Positions 49,728-58,181 of a stretch of 64,000 bases of DNA are shown here, one piece after another. Position numbers and translations under genes: made by a program. The stretch lies in assembly GCF_039535785.1 (NCBI RefSeq), contig NZ_BAAAXV010000001.1, positions 1,426,001 through 1,490,000 of the forward strand, read 5' to 3'. Position 1 is the first letter of the stretch. Each line of letters starts with the position of its first letter. A model generated the notes under the pieces. The model was given only the letters and a program-made list of their open reading frames with translations. It searched no databases and had not been told where the DNA came from. This DNA is from Nonomuraea helvata. Its GTDB lineage: Bacteria > Actinomycetota > Actinomycetes > Streptosporangiales > Streptosporangiaceae.

Positions 49728-51412
49728 CCGCCGAGGTGCTCAGGAACGCACTGGTCGTGGCGGCCGAGGAGGCCAGCATCGTGGTGGTCCGCTCGGCGTA
49801 CTCGACGTTCATCGTCGAGGGCTCCGACGCCTCGGCCGCCATCCTCGACGCCCGGGGCCGCCTGATCGCGCACTCCATGGCCACCACGCTCATGAACAGC
49901 ATGGCGCTCAAGGTGGCACTGCCCGAGCTGCTCAAGGACATCCCCCCGGACACCATGCGCCCCGGCGACGTGTACGTGCTCAACGACGCCTACCGCGGCG
50001 GCGTGCACACCAACGACCTGCTCGTCTACCGCCCGGTCTTCGTCCGGGACACTCCGGCGTACTTCACCGCCACCATGATCCACGTCTCCGACCTCGGCGG
50101 GCTCTCGGCGGGCGGCATGGCCCCGCTGGCCACGGACATCTTCCTGGAGGGCCTCCAGCTGCCCCCGGTGCGCCTGGCCACCAAGGAGGGCCTCGACCGG
50201 GCTGTCGAGGCCGTGCTCAGGGCCAACAGCCGCACCCCCGACAAGGTCATGGGCGATGTACGCGCGCTGGTGGCCGGGACTGCGGTGGCCGCCGCCCGCC
50301 TGGAGAGCCTGGTCGGCGAGTACGGCGAGGACGGCCTGAGCGCGGGCGTCGGCGAGTACCTGGACTACACGGAGGCCAGAACGCGGGCGGCGCTGGCCGA
50401 GCTGCCGGAGGGCCGGTTCGAGGCGGCGTACCCGATCGACGACGACGGCATAAATGCAGAACAATCCCACTACATCCGCGTCGCCGTCACCCTCGGCGAC
50501 GACCGGGCCGTGCTGGACTTCGCGGGCACGGACCCGCAGGTCCCGGCGGCGATCAACGCCTCGGCCTCGCAGTCCCTCGCCGCCGCCGTCTTCGCCGTCC
50601 GCTGCTTCCTGGACCCCACCATTCCCATGAACGACGGCTGCCTGCGCGCCATCGAGGTGCGCCTCCCCGAGGGCTCCCTGCTCAACGCCCGCTCCCCCTA
50701 CCCGTGCGGCGGCCGCTACGTCCCGATCTACGCCGCCATGGAGGCGGTCTTCCAGGCCATGTCGGACGCCGTCCCCGGCCGGGCCATCGCCGCCAGCGGC
50801 ATCCTGCAGCCGTTCTCGATCTCGGCGGTGGGTGCGCCGTACTGGATCCACCTCTCGTACGACTTCGGCGGCGTCGGCGCCCGCCCCGGCCTGGACGGCC
50901 CGGACGCGACGGGCGTGCACTTCGGCATCGGCCGCAACTCGGTGCCGCAGGCGGAGCCGGTGGAGAGCCGCTGCCCGCTCATCGTCGAGTCCATCGAGAC
51001 CATCCCGGACTCCGGCGGCCCCGGCCGCTTCCGCGGCGGCCTCGGCTCCCGCACGGTCTACCGCTTCCTGGCCGACTGCCACGTCACGACCCGCGGCGAC
51101 CGCCTCCGCCTCGCGCCTCCCGGCCGGGACGGCGGGCTGCCGGGGCGGCTCGGGGGGTTCTTCAAACGCCACCTGGACGGGACGGTGGAGCGGCTGGCAT
51201 CCAAGGTCAACAATGTGCGGTTCTCGGCCGGGGAGGCGTTCATCGTGGAGACGACGGGCGGCGGGGGGCTGGGGGCACCGGGCGAGCGGTCCAGAGAGGC
51301 GGTCCTGGCCGACCTCGAGGCGGGGCGTGTCACGCCTCGAGGAGCGGCCGAGGATTACGGATTCGAGAGCCGGCGGCCGAACAACTCTGCGGGATCGAAG
51401 CTGACACGGTAA
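49712..51412 (+). CDS. hyuB: Hydantoinase/oxoprolinase subunit B (HyuB)
   Basis: A 566-residue partner of HyuA. Family features: DPLTAEVLRNALVVAAEEASIVVVRSAYSTFIVEGSDASAAILD at the start, GDVYVLNDAYRGGVHTNDLLVYRPVF near residue 90, GRYVPIYAAMEAVFQAM near 335 and the glycine-rich GGPGRFRGGLGSRTVY near 435. Start ATG at 49712 follows AGGAG; a much longer open frame upstream is a shadow of hyuA. Its last 58 bp overlap the convergent Uma2 gene. Confidence 0.92.
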   Translation: MPDPLTAEVLRNALVVAAEEASIVVVRSAYSTFIVEGSDASAAILDARGRLIAHSMATTLMNSMALKVALPELLKDIPPDTMRPGDVYVLNDAYRGGVHTNDLLVYRPVFVRDTPAYFTATMIHVSDLGGLSAGGMAPLATDIFLEGLQLPPVRLATKEGLDRAVEAVLRANSRTPDKVMGDVRALVAGTAVAAARLESLVGEYGEDGLSAGVGEYLDYTEARTRAALAELPEGRFEAAYPIDDDGINAEQSHYIRVAVTLGDDRAVLDFAGTDPQVPAAINASASQSLAAAVFAVRCFLDPTIPMNDGCLRAIEVRLPEGSLLNARSPYPCGGRYVPIYAAMEAVFQAMSDAVPGRAIAASGILQPFSISAVGAPYWIHLSYDFGGVGARPGLDGPDATGVHFGIGRNSVPQAEPVESRCPLIVESIETIPDSGGPGRFRGGLGSRTVYRFLADCHVTTRGDRLRLAPPGRDGGLPGRLGGFFKRHLDGTVERLASKVNNVRFSAGEAFIVETTGGGGLGAPGERSREAVLADLEAGRVTPRGAAEDYGFESRRPNNSAGSKLTR

Positions 51413-51948
51413 GGGGTCGAGAGCGTGACCGTGGTCCCTGCCTTGTAGACGCTGGGGTCCCGGTAGGAGTCACCCTCGAGTTCGTGAACGTAAAGTGCCG
51501 GCCCTGGTTCGGGTTCGACGCGCCAGTAGAGGGGAATGCCCGCTGCCGCGTATGCCGCCGCTTTGGCCCCTCTGTCATGCATCTTGGTGCTCGGGCTGAC
51601 CACCTCAACCGCCAGAAGCAGATCGCTGGGCGCGAACATGAGCCCCACCGACTCAGACACCGCCTCGGGCACCACGACCAGGTCGGGGATGTAGAAATCC
51701 TTGTCGCCAGGGCAAACGTTGACGGTTGGCAGTGCCTCCAGCCCAGGTGGCGCCGCGTCGGTGAGGATATGCGCCAGCCGGTAGATGGCACGCTGGTGCA
51801 GGGGGGTGGGGGCAGGGCTCACTACTAGGCTCCCGTTGAAGAGCTCGTAACGATTCCCGTCGTCCGGGAGTTTGAGCAGGTCGTCGACTGTGTATGGCGG
51901 CGCAGGAAGGACAATCTTGCGCCTCGCGGTCGGTTCGATCGTCGCCAT
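51355..51948 (-). CDS. Uma2-family (DUF820) PD-(D/E)XK nuclease-fold protein
   Basis: A 197-residue protein with the Uma2 pattern: YTVDDLLKLPDDGNRYELFNGSLVVSPAPTPLHQRAIYRL, the acidic YIPDLVVVPE near residue 100 and LLLAVEVVSPSTKMHDRGAKAAAYAAAGIPLYWRVEPEP near 130. The D...E-x-V-S-P...K residues correspond to the PD-(D/E)XK core. Uma2 genes are numerous in actinomycetes and cyanobacteria; their role is unknown. Start ATG at 51948 precedes homology by few residues. The end overlaps hyuB by 58 bp. Confidence 0.85.
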   Translation of the reverse strand: MATIEPTARRKIVLPAPPYTVDDLLKLPDDGNRYELFNGSLVVSPAPTPLHQRAIYRLAHILTDAAPPGLEALPTVNVCPGDKDFYIPDLVVVPEAVSESVGLMFAPSDLLLAVEVVSPSTKMHDRGAKAAAYAAAGIPLYWRVEPEPGPALYVHELEGDSYRDPSVYKAGTTVTLSTPYRVSFDPAELFGRRLSNP

Positions 51949-52011
51949 TGCGGTCACCCACTCAGTATCGGGAGTCTCGCCCTCGCCCACATGCTACTTG
52001 CCCAAATTCCG

Positions 52012-52653
52012 TCACTTAAAGTCACGAGGCCGCCACGCCTCAGCGCCTCGCCGCACAGCCGTGTGCACGGCACGGGCCAGCCGCGCCCCCCACTCCGAGC
52101 GCGGCCCGCCGAACAACTCCTCGGGCCCGTCAACAGGCACCACCACGCACAACGCGTCCGACGCCGTCCCCGTGCACGGGAACCCCGCCTCGATGAGCGC
52201 CTGGGACTTCGCCTCCGTGACCGTCATCACCGCGTTGACCAGCGCCGCGTCCGTCATGGCCACCGGCAGGACGGCCACGATGTTGACGGTCCCCGCCCGG
52301 ATGGGCGCCAGCTCCGGATCCGCGGCCCCCTCGGGGGCGGCGGCCCAGGTGGGGACGCGGAGGCCAACGGTCGCGTACGCCTCCACGCCGCCGTCGCAAG
52401 CCTGGACGTAGCGGTCGACGGAGGCGGCGGTCAGCATGCCGACCCCGTCACCACCGCCGGGGCCTAACGACACCAGGTGATCCACCGGATCCATCCGCGC
52501 ATAGCCCGCCACCACCTGCGCGTTCAGCACCCACTCGCGGACCCCGATGCCGCCGCCGAGGAGGGCGGAGGAGATCATCCGCCACCCCGGCCCGAACTCC
52601 CAGAGCAGCGCCCCCAGCCGCGCCCCGTCCTCCACCCGATACGTGAGCTTCAC
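52012..52653 (-). CDS. cbiZ: Adenosylcobinamide amidohydrolase (CbiZ)
   Basis: A 213-residue CbiZ-family enzyme: SSALLGGGIGVREWVLNAQVVAGYARMDPVDHL, GPGGGDGVGMLTAA near residue 72, TVNIVAVLPVAMTDAALVNAVMTVTEAKSQAL near 130 and GTASDALCVVVP near 170. It hydrolyses adenosylcobinamide to adenosylcobyric acid, letting cells salvage imported incomplete corrinoids. GTG at 52653 overlaps the ATPase stop by 4 bp. It is the last gene of a B12 riboswitch-led uptake operon, which fits salvage of imported corrinoids. Confidence 0.9.
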   Translation of the reverse strand: MKLTYRVEDGARLGALLWEFGPGWRMISSALLGGGIGVREWVLNAQVVAGYARMDPVDHLVSLGPGGGDGVGMLTAASVDRYVQACDGGVEAYATVGLRVPTWAAAPEGAADPELAPIRAGTVNIVAVLPVAMTDAALVNAVMTVTEAKSQALIEAGFPCTGTASDALCVVVPVDGPEELFGGPRSEWGARLARAVHTAVRRGAEAWRPRDFK

Positions 52654-53423
52654 GGCCCTCCCCTGACCAGGTGCACGACAGGCCGGCCGTCCGGCCCTGG
52701 CTCGATCTTGACACGGGCGTCGAAGTGCCGTCCCACCAACGACTCGGTGAGCACCTGGGCGGGCTTGCCCGAGGCGGCCGCGCGCCCGCCGGCCAGCAGG
52801 AGCAGGGCGTCGGCGTAGAGTCCTGCGACGGTCAGGTCGTGCAGGGTGGTGACGACGGTCAGGCCGTCGGCCCGGCGCAGCCGGTCCACCAGCTCCAGCA
52901 CCTGCTGCTGGTGACCGAGGTCCAGCGCCGTCGTGGGCTCGTCGAGCAGCAGCACGGGCGCCTGCTGGGCGAGCGCCCTGGCCAGCACCACGCGCTGGCG
53001 CTCGCCGCCGGACAGCTCCCCGACGCGGCGCATGGCGAACGCGGCCAGGTCGAGCCGGTCGAGCACCGACGCGGTGACCTCCCGGTCGTGCGCGCTCTCC
53101 CGGCCCAGATACGGGATGTACGGGGTACGCCCGAGCAGCGCGTAGTCGAAGACCGTCATGTCGGGCGGCAGGGCGGGGGCCTGCGGCGCGTAGGCGAGCA
53201 GGCGGGCCCGTTCGCGGGGCTTGAGCCGGGCCGACGGCCGGGAGTCCAGCGTGACCTCGCCCCGGTGCGCGACGAGCCCCATGACGGCCTTGAGCAGGGT
53301 GGACTTGCCTGCCCCGTTGGGCCCGATGACGGCCAGCCACTCGCCGGCACGCACCTCCAGGGAGACGTCGGACACGACCTCGCGGTCGCCGAGCCGTACG
53401 GACAGCCCCTGAGTCCTGATCAC
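52650..53423 (-). CDS. btuD: Corrinoid ABC transporter ATP-binding protein (BtuD/FecE-like)
   Basis: A 257-residue ATPase: Walker A GPNGAGKSTLLKA near residue 38, Q loop YAPQAP, signature ELSGGERQRVVLARALAQ near 135, Walker B VLLLDEPTTALD and H loop TTLHDLTVAGLYAD. The sequence alone does not separate corrinoid from iron-siderophore transport; the cobalamin riboswitch and cbiZ decide for corrinoids. GTG at 53423 overlaps the permease stop by 4 bp. Confidence 0.9.
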   Translation of the reverse strand: MIRTQGLSVRLGDREVVSDVSLEVRAGEWLAVIGPNGAGKSTLLKAVMGLVAHRGEVTLDSRPSARLKPRERARLLAYAPQAPALPPDMTVFDYALLGRTPYIPYLGRESAHDREVTASVLDRLDLAAFAMRRVGELSGGERQRVVLARALAQQAPVLLLDEPTTALDLGHQQQVLELVDRLRRADGLTVVTTLHDLTVAGLYADALLLLAGGRAAASGKPAQVLTESLVGRHFDARVKIEPGPDGRPVVHLVRGGP

Positions 53424-54454
53424 GTGGCCGCCCGCCTGGTCATGCGCAGGACGCCGACGAAGAACGGCGCCCCCACGAACATGGTCACCACCCCGATCGG
53501 CAGCTCGGCGGGCGCGATCACGGTGCGCGCGATGAGGTCGGCCAGCACCAGGAACGCCCCGCCGCCGATCAGCGAGAGCGGCAGCACGATCCGGTACGAC
53601 CCGCCCGCCAGCCGCCGCACGATGTGCGGGATGACGATGCCCACGAACCCGATCAGCCCGCTCACCGCCACGGCCGCCGCGGTGGCGAGGGAGGCGGCCA
53701 GGAGCACGGTGAAGCGCACCCGGGCCGCCCGCACGCCGAGGCTCGTGGCCTCCTCGTCGCCCACGGACAGCACGTCGAGCATCCGCCCGTGCAGCAGGAG
53801 CAGCACGGCCGAGACGGCGGCGTACGGCAGGACCAGCCAGAACTGGTCCCACCCGCCGCCGACGTCGCCGAGTATCCACGAGTAGATGCGCTGCAGCTCC
53901 TCAACCTTGAGCTGCTGGATGAACGCCTGGATCGCGGTCAGGAACGACGTGACCGCCACCCCGGCCAGCACCAGCGTCGCGGTGCCGCCCGCGCGCCCGG
54001 CGGTGTTGCCGAGCGTGTACGCGAGGAACACGCCGCCCACGGCCCCGAGGAAGGCCGCGAGGGGGATGCTCCCGGCCGACCCCGGCAGCAGCACGATGGC
54101 CGCGGTCGCCGCCAGTCCCGCCCCGGCCGCGGCGCCCAGCAGGTACGGGTCGGCGAGCGGGTTCCTGAACACGCCCTGGTACCCCGCTCCCGCCATGGCC
54201 AGCAGCCCCCCGACCACGGCGGCCACCAGCACCCGCGGCAGCCGCAGCTCGAACAGCAGCCCCTGCTCGACCGGCGCGAGCCCCGAGTCCACGTGCACGA
54301 ACGGCAGCCAGTCCACGGCCTGGAGCACCACCTGCCAGGGCGAGATGTCGGCGGCCCCGTCGAGCAGCCCGGCGATCATGCACATGGCCAGCACGCCCAG
54401 GGCGCACACCACCCAGAGGGGTCTGGCCCTGGACGGGCCGGCCTGCCGTGTCAT
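53420..54454 (-). CDS. btuC: Corrinoid ABC transporter permease (BtuC/FecCD family)
   Basis: A 344-residue FecCD-type permease with about ten membrane helices. Family hallmarks are LRLPRVLVAAVVGGLLAMAGAGYQGVFRNPLADPYLLGAAAGAGLAAT near residues 65-110 and the cytosolic coupling segment SGLIGFVGIVIPHIVRRLAGGSYR near 265. ATG at 54454, only 2 bp after the binding-protein stop codon. It forms the membrane channel with BtuD. Confidence 0.92.
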   Translation of the reverse strand: MTRQAGPSRARPLWVVCALGVLAMCMIAGLLDGAADISPWQVVLQAVDWLPFVHVDSGLAPVEQGLLFELRLPRVLVAAVVGGLLAMAGAGYQGVFRNPLADPYLLGAAAGAGLAATAAIVLLPGSAGSIPLAAFLGAVGGVFLAYTLGNTAGRAGGTATLVLAGVAVTSFLTAIQAFIQQLKVEELQRIYSWILGDVGGGWDQFWLVLPYAAVSAVLLLLHGRMLDVLSVGDEEATSLGVRAARVRFTVLLAASLATAAAVAVSGLIGFVGIVIPHIVRRLAGGSYRIVLPLSLIGGGAFLVLADLIARTVIAPAELPIGVVTMFVGAPFFVGVLRMTRRAAT

Positions 54455-54456
54455 GG

Positions 54457-55407
54457 TCAGCTCGTGGTCCCGGCCTTGGCCACCGCGGCGCCGATGGACT
54501 CGGCGAGCTGGACGACGCGCGGCCCCCAGCGGGAGGCGAGGTCGTCGTCGAGCTGGACGACCTGGTCGTTCTTGATGGCGGACAGCCCCTTCCAGCCGGG
54601 CCGCTTGGCCAGGGTGTCCTTGCTCTGCCCGCAGCACTTGACGTCGGCCAGGAAGATCAGGTCGGGGTCGGCCTGGGCCACGAACTCGGCCGACAGCTTG
54701 GGATAGCCGCCCGCCTGGTCGGGGGCCTTGTCGGCGATGTTCGTGAGGCCGAACATGGCGTAGACCTGCCCGATGAACGTCTGGGACGTCGCCGCGTACG
54801 GCGTCTGGTCGAGCTCGTGGTAGTAGGTGAGCTTCTTGTCCTTGGGCGCGTCGGCGGCCAGCTTGTCCATGGCGGTCTTCATGCCGGAGACGACCTCGTC
54901 CGCCTTGGCCTTGTTGCCGGTGGCCGCGCCGATCTCGGCGATCTCCTCGTACGCGTCGTCCAGCTTGGTCGCGGCGGGCTCGAGCAGGACGGGCACGTTC
55001 ACCTTGCCCAGCTCGGCGACGATGTGGTCGATGTCGTCGGAGACGATGACGAGGTCGGGCTTCTTGGCGACGATGGCCTCGACGTTCGGCTTGAAGCCGG
55101 ACAGGTCGGTCTTCGGGGCCTGCGCCGGGTAGTTCGACTGGTCGTCGACCGCGACGACCTGAGGGCCGGCGCCGACGGCGAAGAGCGTCTCGGTGTGGGT
55201 GGCCGAGAGGGAGACGATCCGTTCGGGCTTCTTGGCGAGGGTGACCTTGCCGTTGCCCGCCTCGATCGTGACGGGGAATCCCGCCGAGGAAGCGGGGGCG
55301 GTGCCTGTGGGGGCGGCGGTGGTGGTGGGGGTGGTGGTCTGGCCGCATCCGGCCAGGACCAGCGTTCCCAGCAGCGCGCCCGCGAAGGCCGTGCGTACGG
55401 GCCTCAC
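54457..55407 (-). CDS. btuF: Corrinoid ABC transporter substrate-binding lipoprotein (BtuF-like)
   Basis: A 316-residue exported lipoprotein with lipobox LVLAGC near residue 19, a Thr/Pro-rich linker, then a class III binding-protein fold: PERIVSLSATHTETLFAVGAGPQVVAVDDQSNYPAQAP near 60, KPDLVIVSDD near 112 and a second lobe (IFLADVKCCGQ). GTG at 55407 was chosen because AAAGGA lies 7 bp upstream; the frame is open further. First gene after the cobalamin riboswitch. Confidence 0.9.
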   Translation of the reverse strand: MRPVRTAFAGALLGTLVLAGCGQTTTPTTTAAPTGTAPASSAGFPVTIEAGNGKVTLAKKPERIVSLSATHTETLFAVGAGPQVVAVDDQSNYPAQAPKTDLSGFKPNVEAIVAKKPDLVIVSDDIDHIVAELGKVNVPVLLEPAATKLDDAYEEIAEIGAATGNKAKADEVVSGMKTAMDKLAADAPKDKKLTYYHELDQTPYAATSQTFIGQVYAMFGLTNIADKAPDQAGGYPKLSAEFVAQADPDLIFLADVKCCGQSKDTLAKRPGWKGLSAIKNDQVVQLDDDLASRWGPRVVQLAESIGAAVAKAGTTS

Positions 55408-55464
55408 GAGTAGTCCTTTCACACTGTTCGGAACCGAGAGACCCGCGTTTGAGCGACGGATCAC

Positions 55465-55592
55465 CCTTTTCCACGAGGGTTGATGACGTCGGCGCAGAGG
55501 CAGGCGACCTGGCTATGACAGTTGCGGGACAGCGCCGGATTCGCACCGGACTTCGCTGCAGCACTGCGCGTCGGACAAACGCTATCAATGCT
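55465..55592 (-). promoter_or_regulatory. Cobalamin (adenosylcobalamin) riboswitch
   Basis: The minus strand reads, from about 55560 to 55498, the conserved core GAAGTCCGGTGCGAATCCGG, then CGCTGTCCCGCAACTGT and the B12 box AGCCAGGTCGCCTGCC, an excellent match to the cobalamin riboswitch consensus. A hairpin pairing ACCCT with AGGGT (about 55463-55480) follows before the binding-protein gene and may act as the expression platform. High B12 should shut off the btuF-btuC-btuD-cbiZ operon. Confidence 0.93.
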
Positions 55593-55608
55593 CCAGATGC
55601 GCGCGACG

Positions 55609-56466
55609 TCAAGGGGCGAGTTGGGCCTCCGCCTCGGTGATGATCGCCTGGAGTCTCAGTCCGTGGGCGGCGTCGAGGGGGTGGCCGCCGCCGTTCCGCA
55701 CGGTCTCGGCGAACTCCGCCACGAGGGTGACCATGGGGTCGTCGTCGAAGGGCTGGAGCACGGCGCTGCCGGCGCGGCCGTACACGGCGAACGTGGACGG
55801 CGGCGGGTCCCCGGCGGCGGCCATGCACAGCGACGCCTCGCTGACCGCGCCGCCCTCGTGCTCGAGCAGCAGTCCGGTCCAGCCGAGCGGGTCGCCGTGC
55901 GCGCGCACCCCGGTCACCCGGCCCAGTGCGGCGTCGAGCAGGTCGATCACGTGCGGCCCGACGTCGAGCAGCGCGCCCTTGTCGAGCCGCCACGGGGTGG
56001 CGTAGGGGTGGTCGCCGAGCAGGACGCCGGAGATGTTCACGGCGTGGCCGCCGAACGCCTGGATCTCGCGGCACCGGGCCAGGAACGCGCGGGTCTGGGC
56101 GGCGTACCGCATGGTGAGGACCATCTGGGAGGCCACGCCCGCCTCCGCGACGGCCTCGGCGAGGCGCCGGGCGCCGTCCAGCGTGTCCGCGAGCGGCTTC
56201 TCCAGCAGCAGCGCCTTGCCCGCGCGGGCGGCGCGGACGCCGAGCTCGGCCTGCACGGCGGGCGGCACGCAGAACGCCACGGCCTCGCAGGCGTCGAACA
56301 GCTCCTCGATCCGCTCGAACACCGGCGCCCCGAGCCGGGCGGCGGCCTCAGGCCGGCGGGCCCACACCCCCGCCAGCCGCGTGTGCGGCCCCCTGGACAG
56401 CATCGGCGCGTGCGCCCGCTCGGCCCACGGCCCCGCTCCGACCAACCCCACCGCCACCGGCTCCAT
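55609..56466 (-). CDS. Gfo/Idh/MocA-family oxidoreductase
   Basis: A 285-residue NAD(P)-dependent enzyme: Rossmann start VAVGLVGAGPWAERAHAPML, the EKPLADTLDGARRLAEAV motif near residue 85 and DVGPHVIDLLDAALG near 165 with the family His. It is shorter than typical (~330-390), with a trimmed C-terminal domain. ATG at 56466 has GGGAGG upstream. It ends just before the 5' end of the cobalamin riboswitch, so the B12 operon promoter must be inside or right at its 3' end. Substrate unknown. Confidence 0.85.
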   Translation of the reverse strand: MEPVAVGLVGAGPWAERAHAPMLSRGPHTRLAGVWARRPEAAARLGAPVFERIEELFDACEAVAFCVPPAVQAELGVRAARAGKALLLEKPLADTLDGARRLAEAVAEAGVASQMVLTMRYAAQTRAFLARCREIQAFGGHAVNISGVLLGDHPYATPWRLDKGALLDVGPHVIDLLDAALGRVTGVRAHGDPLGWTGLLLEHEGGAVSEASLCMAAAGDPPPSTFAVYGRAGSAVLQPFDDDPMVTLVAEFAETVRNGGGHPLDAAHGLRLQAIITEAEAQLAP

Positions 56467-56588
56467 GAAACCTCCCTTTTGTGGTGGATTTTTCCACATT
56501 GCGTATGGCGATCTTTGTAGCATGTACGGCTGTACGGCCTCTTACCGGATGTAAGGGGCAAAGTCAGCTTCCAACGGGGAATCAAACA

Positions 56589-58121
56589 ATGCGAAAAAGC
56601 GTCATCAGTACGCTTCTGGCGGGCTTAGTGCTGGCCGCCTCGACCGGGGGAGTCGCCTCGGCGGAGCCGAGTCCCGAAACCTCGACCCCCGCACCCATCG
56701 GCTGGGCGGCGTGCGGCGACTACGGCGGCGAATGCGCCACGATCAAGGTCCCGGTCGACTACGCGAACCCGTCGGGCGCCACCCTCGACCTGGCGATCGG
56801 CCGGCTCAAGGCGCTCAACCCGGCCAGGCGCATCGGCGTGCTGGTCGTGCATCCCGGCGGGCCCGACGCCTCGGGGATCAACCCGTTCATCCTGCACAAC
56901 GCCATCCCGGCCGAGAGCGCGCTGCGCCAGTACTTCGACCTCGTCAGCGTGGACCCGCGCGGTGTCGCCCGCAGCAACCCGGTGCAGTGCGACGCGGACC
57001 TGCTGGATCAGATGCCGGGCACCTATCCGGCCAACGAGAGCGAGTACCAGGGGTGGCTGGCGTACAACGCCAAGCTCTCGCAGAACTGCCGCGAGCGCAC
57101 CGGCCCGCTCTACGACCACGTGGACACCACGAACGCCGCCCGTGACGTGGACTCCATCCGCGCCGCGCTGGGCGAGAAGCAGATCAGCTTCTTCGCCCTC
57201 TCGTACGGCACCCAGGTCGGCCAGCAGTACGCCGAGCTGTTCCCGCAGAACATCCGGGCCATGGCGATCGACTCGAACATGGACCACAGCATCACCTCCG
57301 CCTTCCGCTACCTGCAGACGACCACCGAGGACTTCGAAGGCTCGTTCAAGGCGTTCGTCAGGTGGTGCGGCGAGACGCCGGCCTGCGCCCTGCACGGCGA
57401 GAACGTCACGGCGATCTGGGACGGGCTGCACCGCAAGGCGGCCGAAGGCACGCTGAAGGATCCCGCCACCGGCGAGCCGATCACGGCCGAGACGCTGCGC
57501 ATCTTCCTGTTCGACGGCATGTACGACCCGGCGGGCAGCTGGTTCGACGTGGCCACGACCCTGAAGGACCTCCAGGCCGGCACGGCCGCCAAGCTCCCCA
57601 CCCTGGCCAAGCCGAAGGCGGAGACCGCCTCCTACGCCTACCAGGCCATCTGGTGCTCCGACTGGAAGTGGCAGGTCACCGGCTTCAAGCAGCTCGACCA
57701 GTACCGCAGGCAGCTCGAGGCGCTCTACCCGCACACCAAGCTCTCGCCGTTCTGGTCGGACGTCGTCCTCTGCCTGGGCCGGCAGGGCAAGGTCACCAAC
57801 CCGCAGCACCGCCTCGACATCTCGGGCGCCCCACCGGTCCTGCTGCCCAAGGCCCGCTACGACGTCGGCACCCCGGCGGCCTGGAACTACGGCGCGGCCG
57901 CGCAGATCCCCAGGGTCAGGGTCCTGGAGTACGACGGCGTGGGCCACGGCCAGTACCGCAACAGCACCTGCGCCCGCAACCACATCGAGACGTACCTGAC
58001 GAGCCTGAAGCTGCCGCCGAGCGGCACGCACTGCGCTCCCGAGTACCCCTCGCAGCCGCCCACCTCGGTGCGTGCGAACCAGGAGCAGCCGCTGTCCGTA
58101 ACCGGACGGCCGCTGCACTGA
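56589..58121 (+). CDS. Secreted TAP-like alpha/beta hydrolase (tripeptidyl aminopeptidase family)
   Basis: A 510-residue secreted enzyme: signal peptide (SVISTLLAGLVLAASTGGVASA), the N-terminal GWAACGDYGGECATIKVPVDYANPSGATLDLAIGRLKA typical of the S33 TAP family, oxyanion segment VVHPGGPDASG, nucleophile elbow FALSYGTQVGQQYAELFP near residue 200 and a C-terminal TAP-like domain with the His in YDGVGHGQYRNSTC near 455. It removes N-terminal peptides or esters outside the cell. ATG at 56589 begins the signal peptide, with GGGG upstream. Confidence 0.9.
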   Translation: MRKSVISTLLAGLVLAASTGGVASAEPSPETSTPAPIGWAACGDYGGECATIKVPVDYANPSGATLDLAIGRLKALNPARRIGVLVVHPGGPDASGINPFILHNAIPAESALRQYFDLVSVDPRGVARSNPVQCDADLLDQMPGTYPANESEYQGWLAYNAKLSQNCRERTGPLYDHVDTTNAARDVDSIRAALGEKQISFFALSYGTQVGQQYAELFPQNIRAMAIDSNMDHSITSAFRYLQTTTEDFEGSFKAFVRWCGETPACALHGENVTAIWDGLHRKAAEGTLKDPATGEPITAETLRIFLFDGMYDPAGSWFDVATTLKDLQAGTAAKLPTLAKPKAETASYAYQAIWCSDWKWQVTGFKQLDQYRRQLEALYPHTKLSPFWSDVVLCLGRQGKVTNPQHRLDISGAPPVLLPKARYDVGTPAAWNYGAAAQIPRVRVLEYDGVGHGQYRNSTCARNHIETYLTSLKLPPSGTHCAPEYPSQPPTSVRANQEQPLSVTGRPLH

Positions 58122-58181
58122 ACCGGCCCGGGTAACCGGGCACGATGGGCGGGCGCCCCGCGCGGTGCCCGCCCATCGGCG

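Noticed and set aside
53420..56074. 884-codon frame fusing the BtuC permease to a long upstream extension
   Set aside because: The extension is antisense or out-of-frame reading through btuF, riboswitch and the oxidoreductase gene; the permease starts at 54454.
56540..56554. CTTAC-CGGAT-GTAAG inverted repeat before the TAP-like gene as an operator
   Set aside because: Five-base arms are too short to support without a regulator or a second copy.
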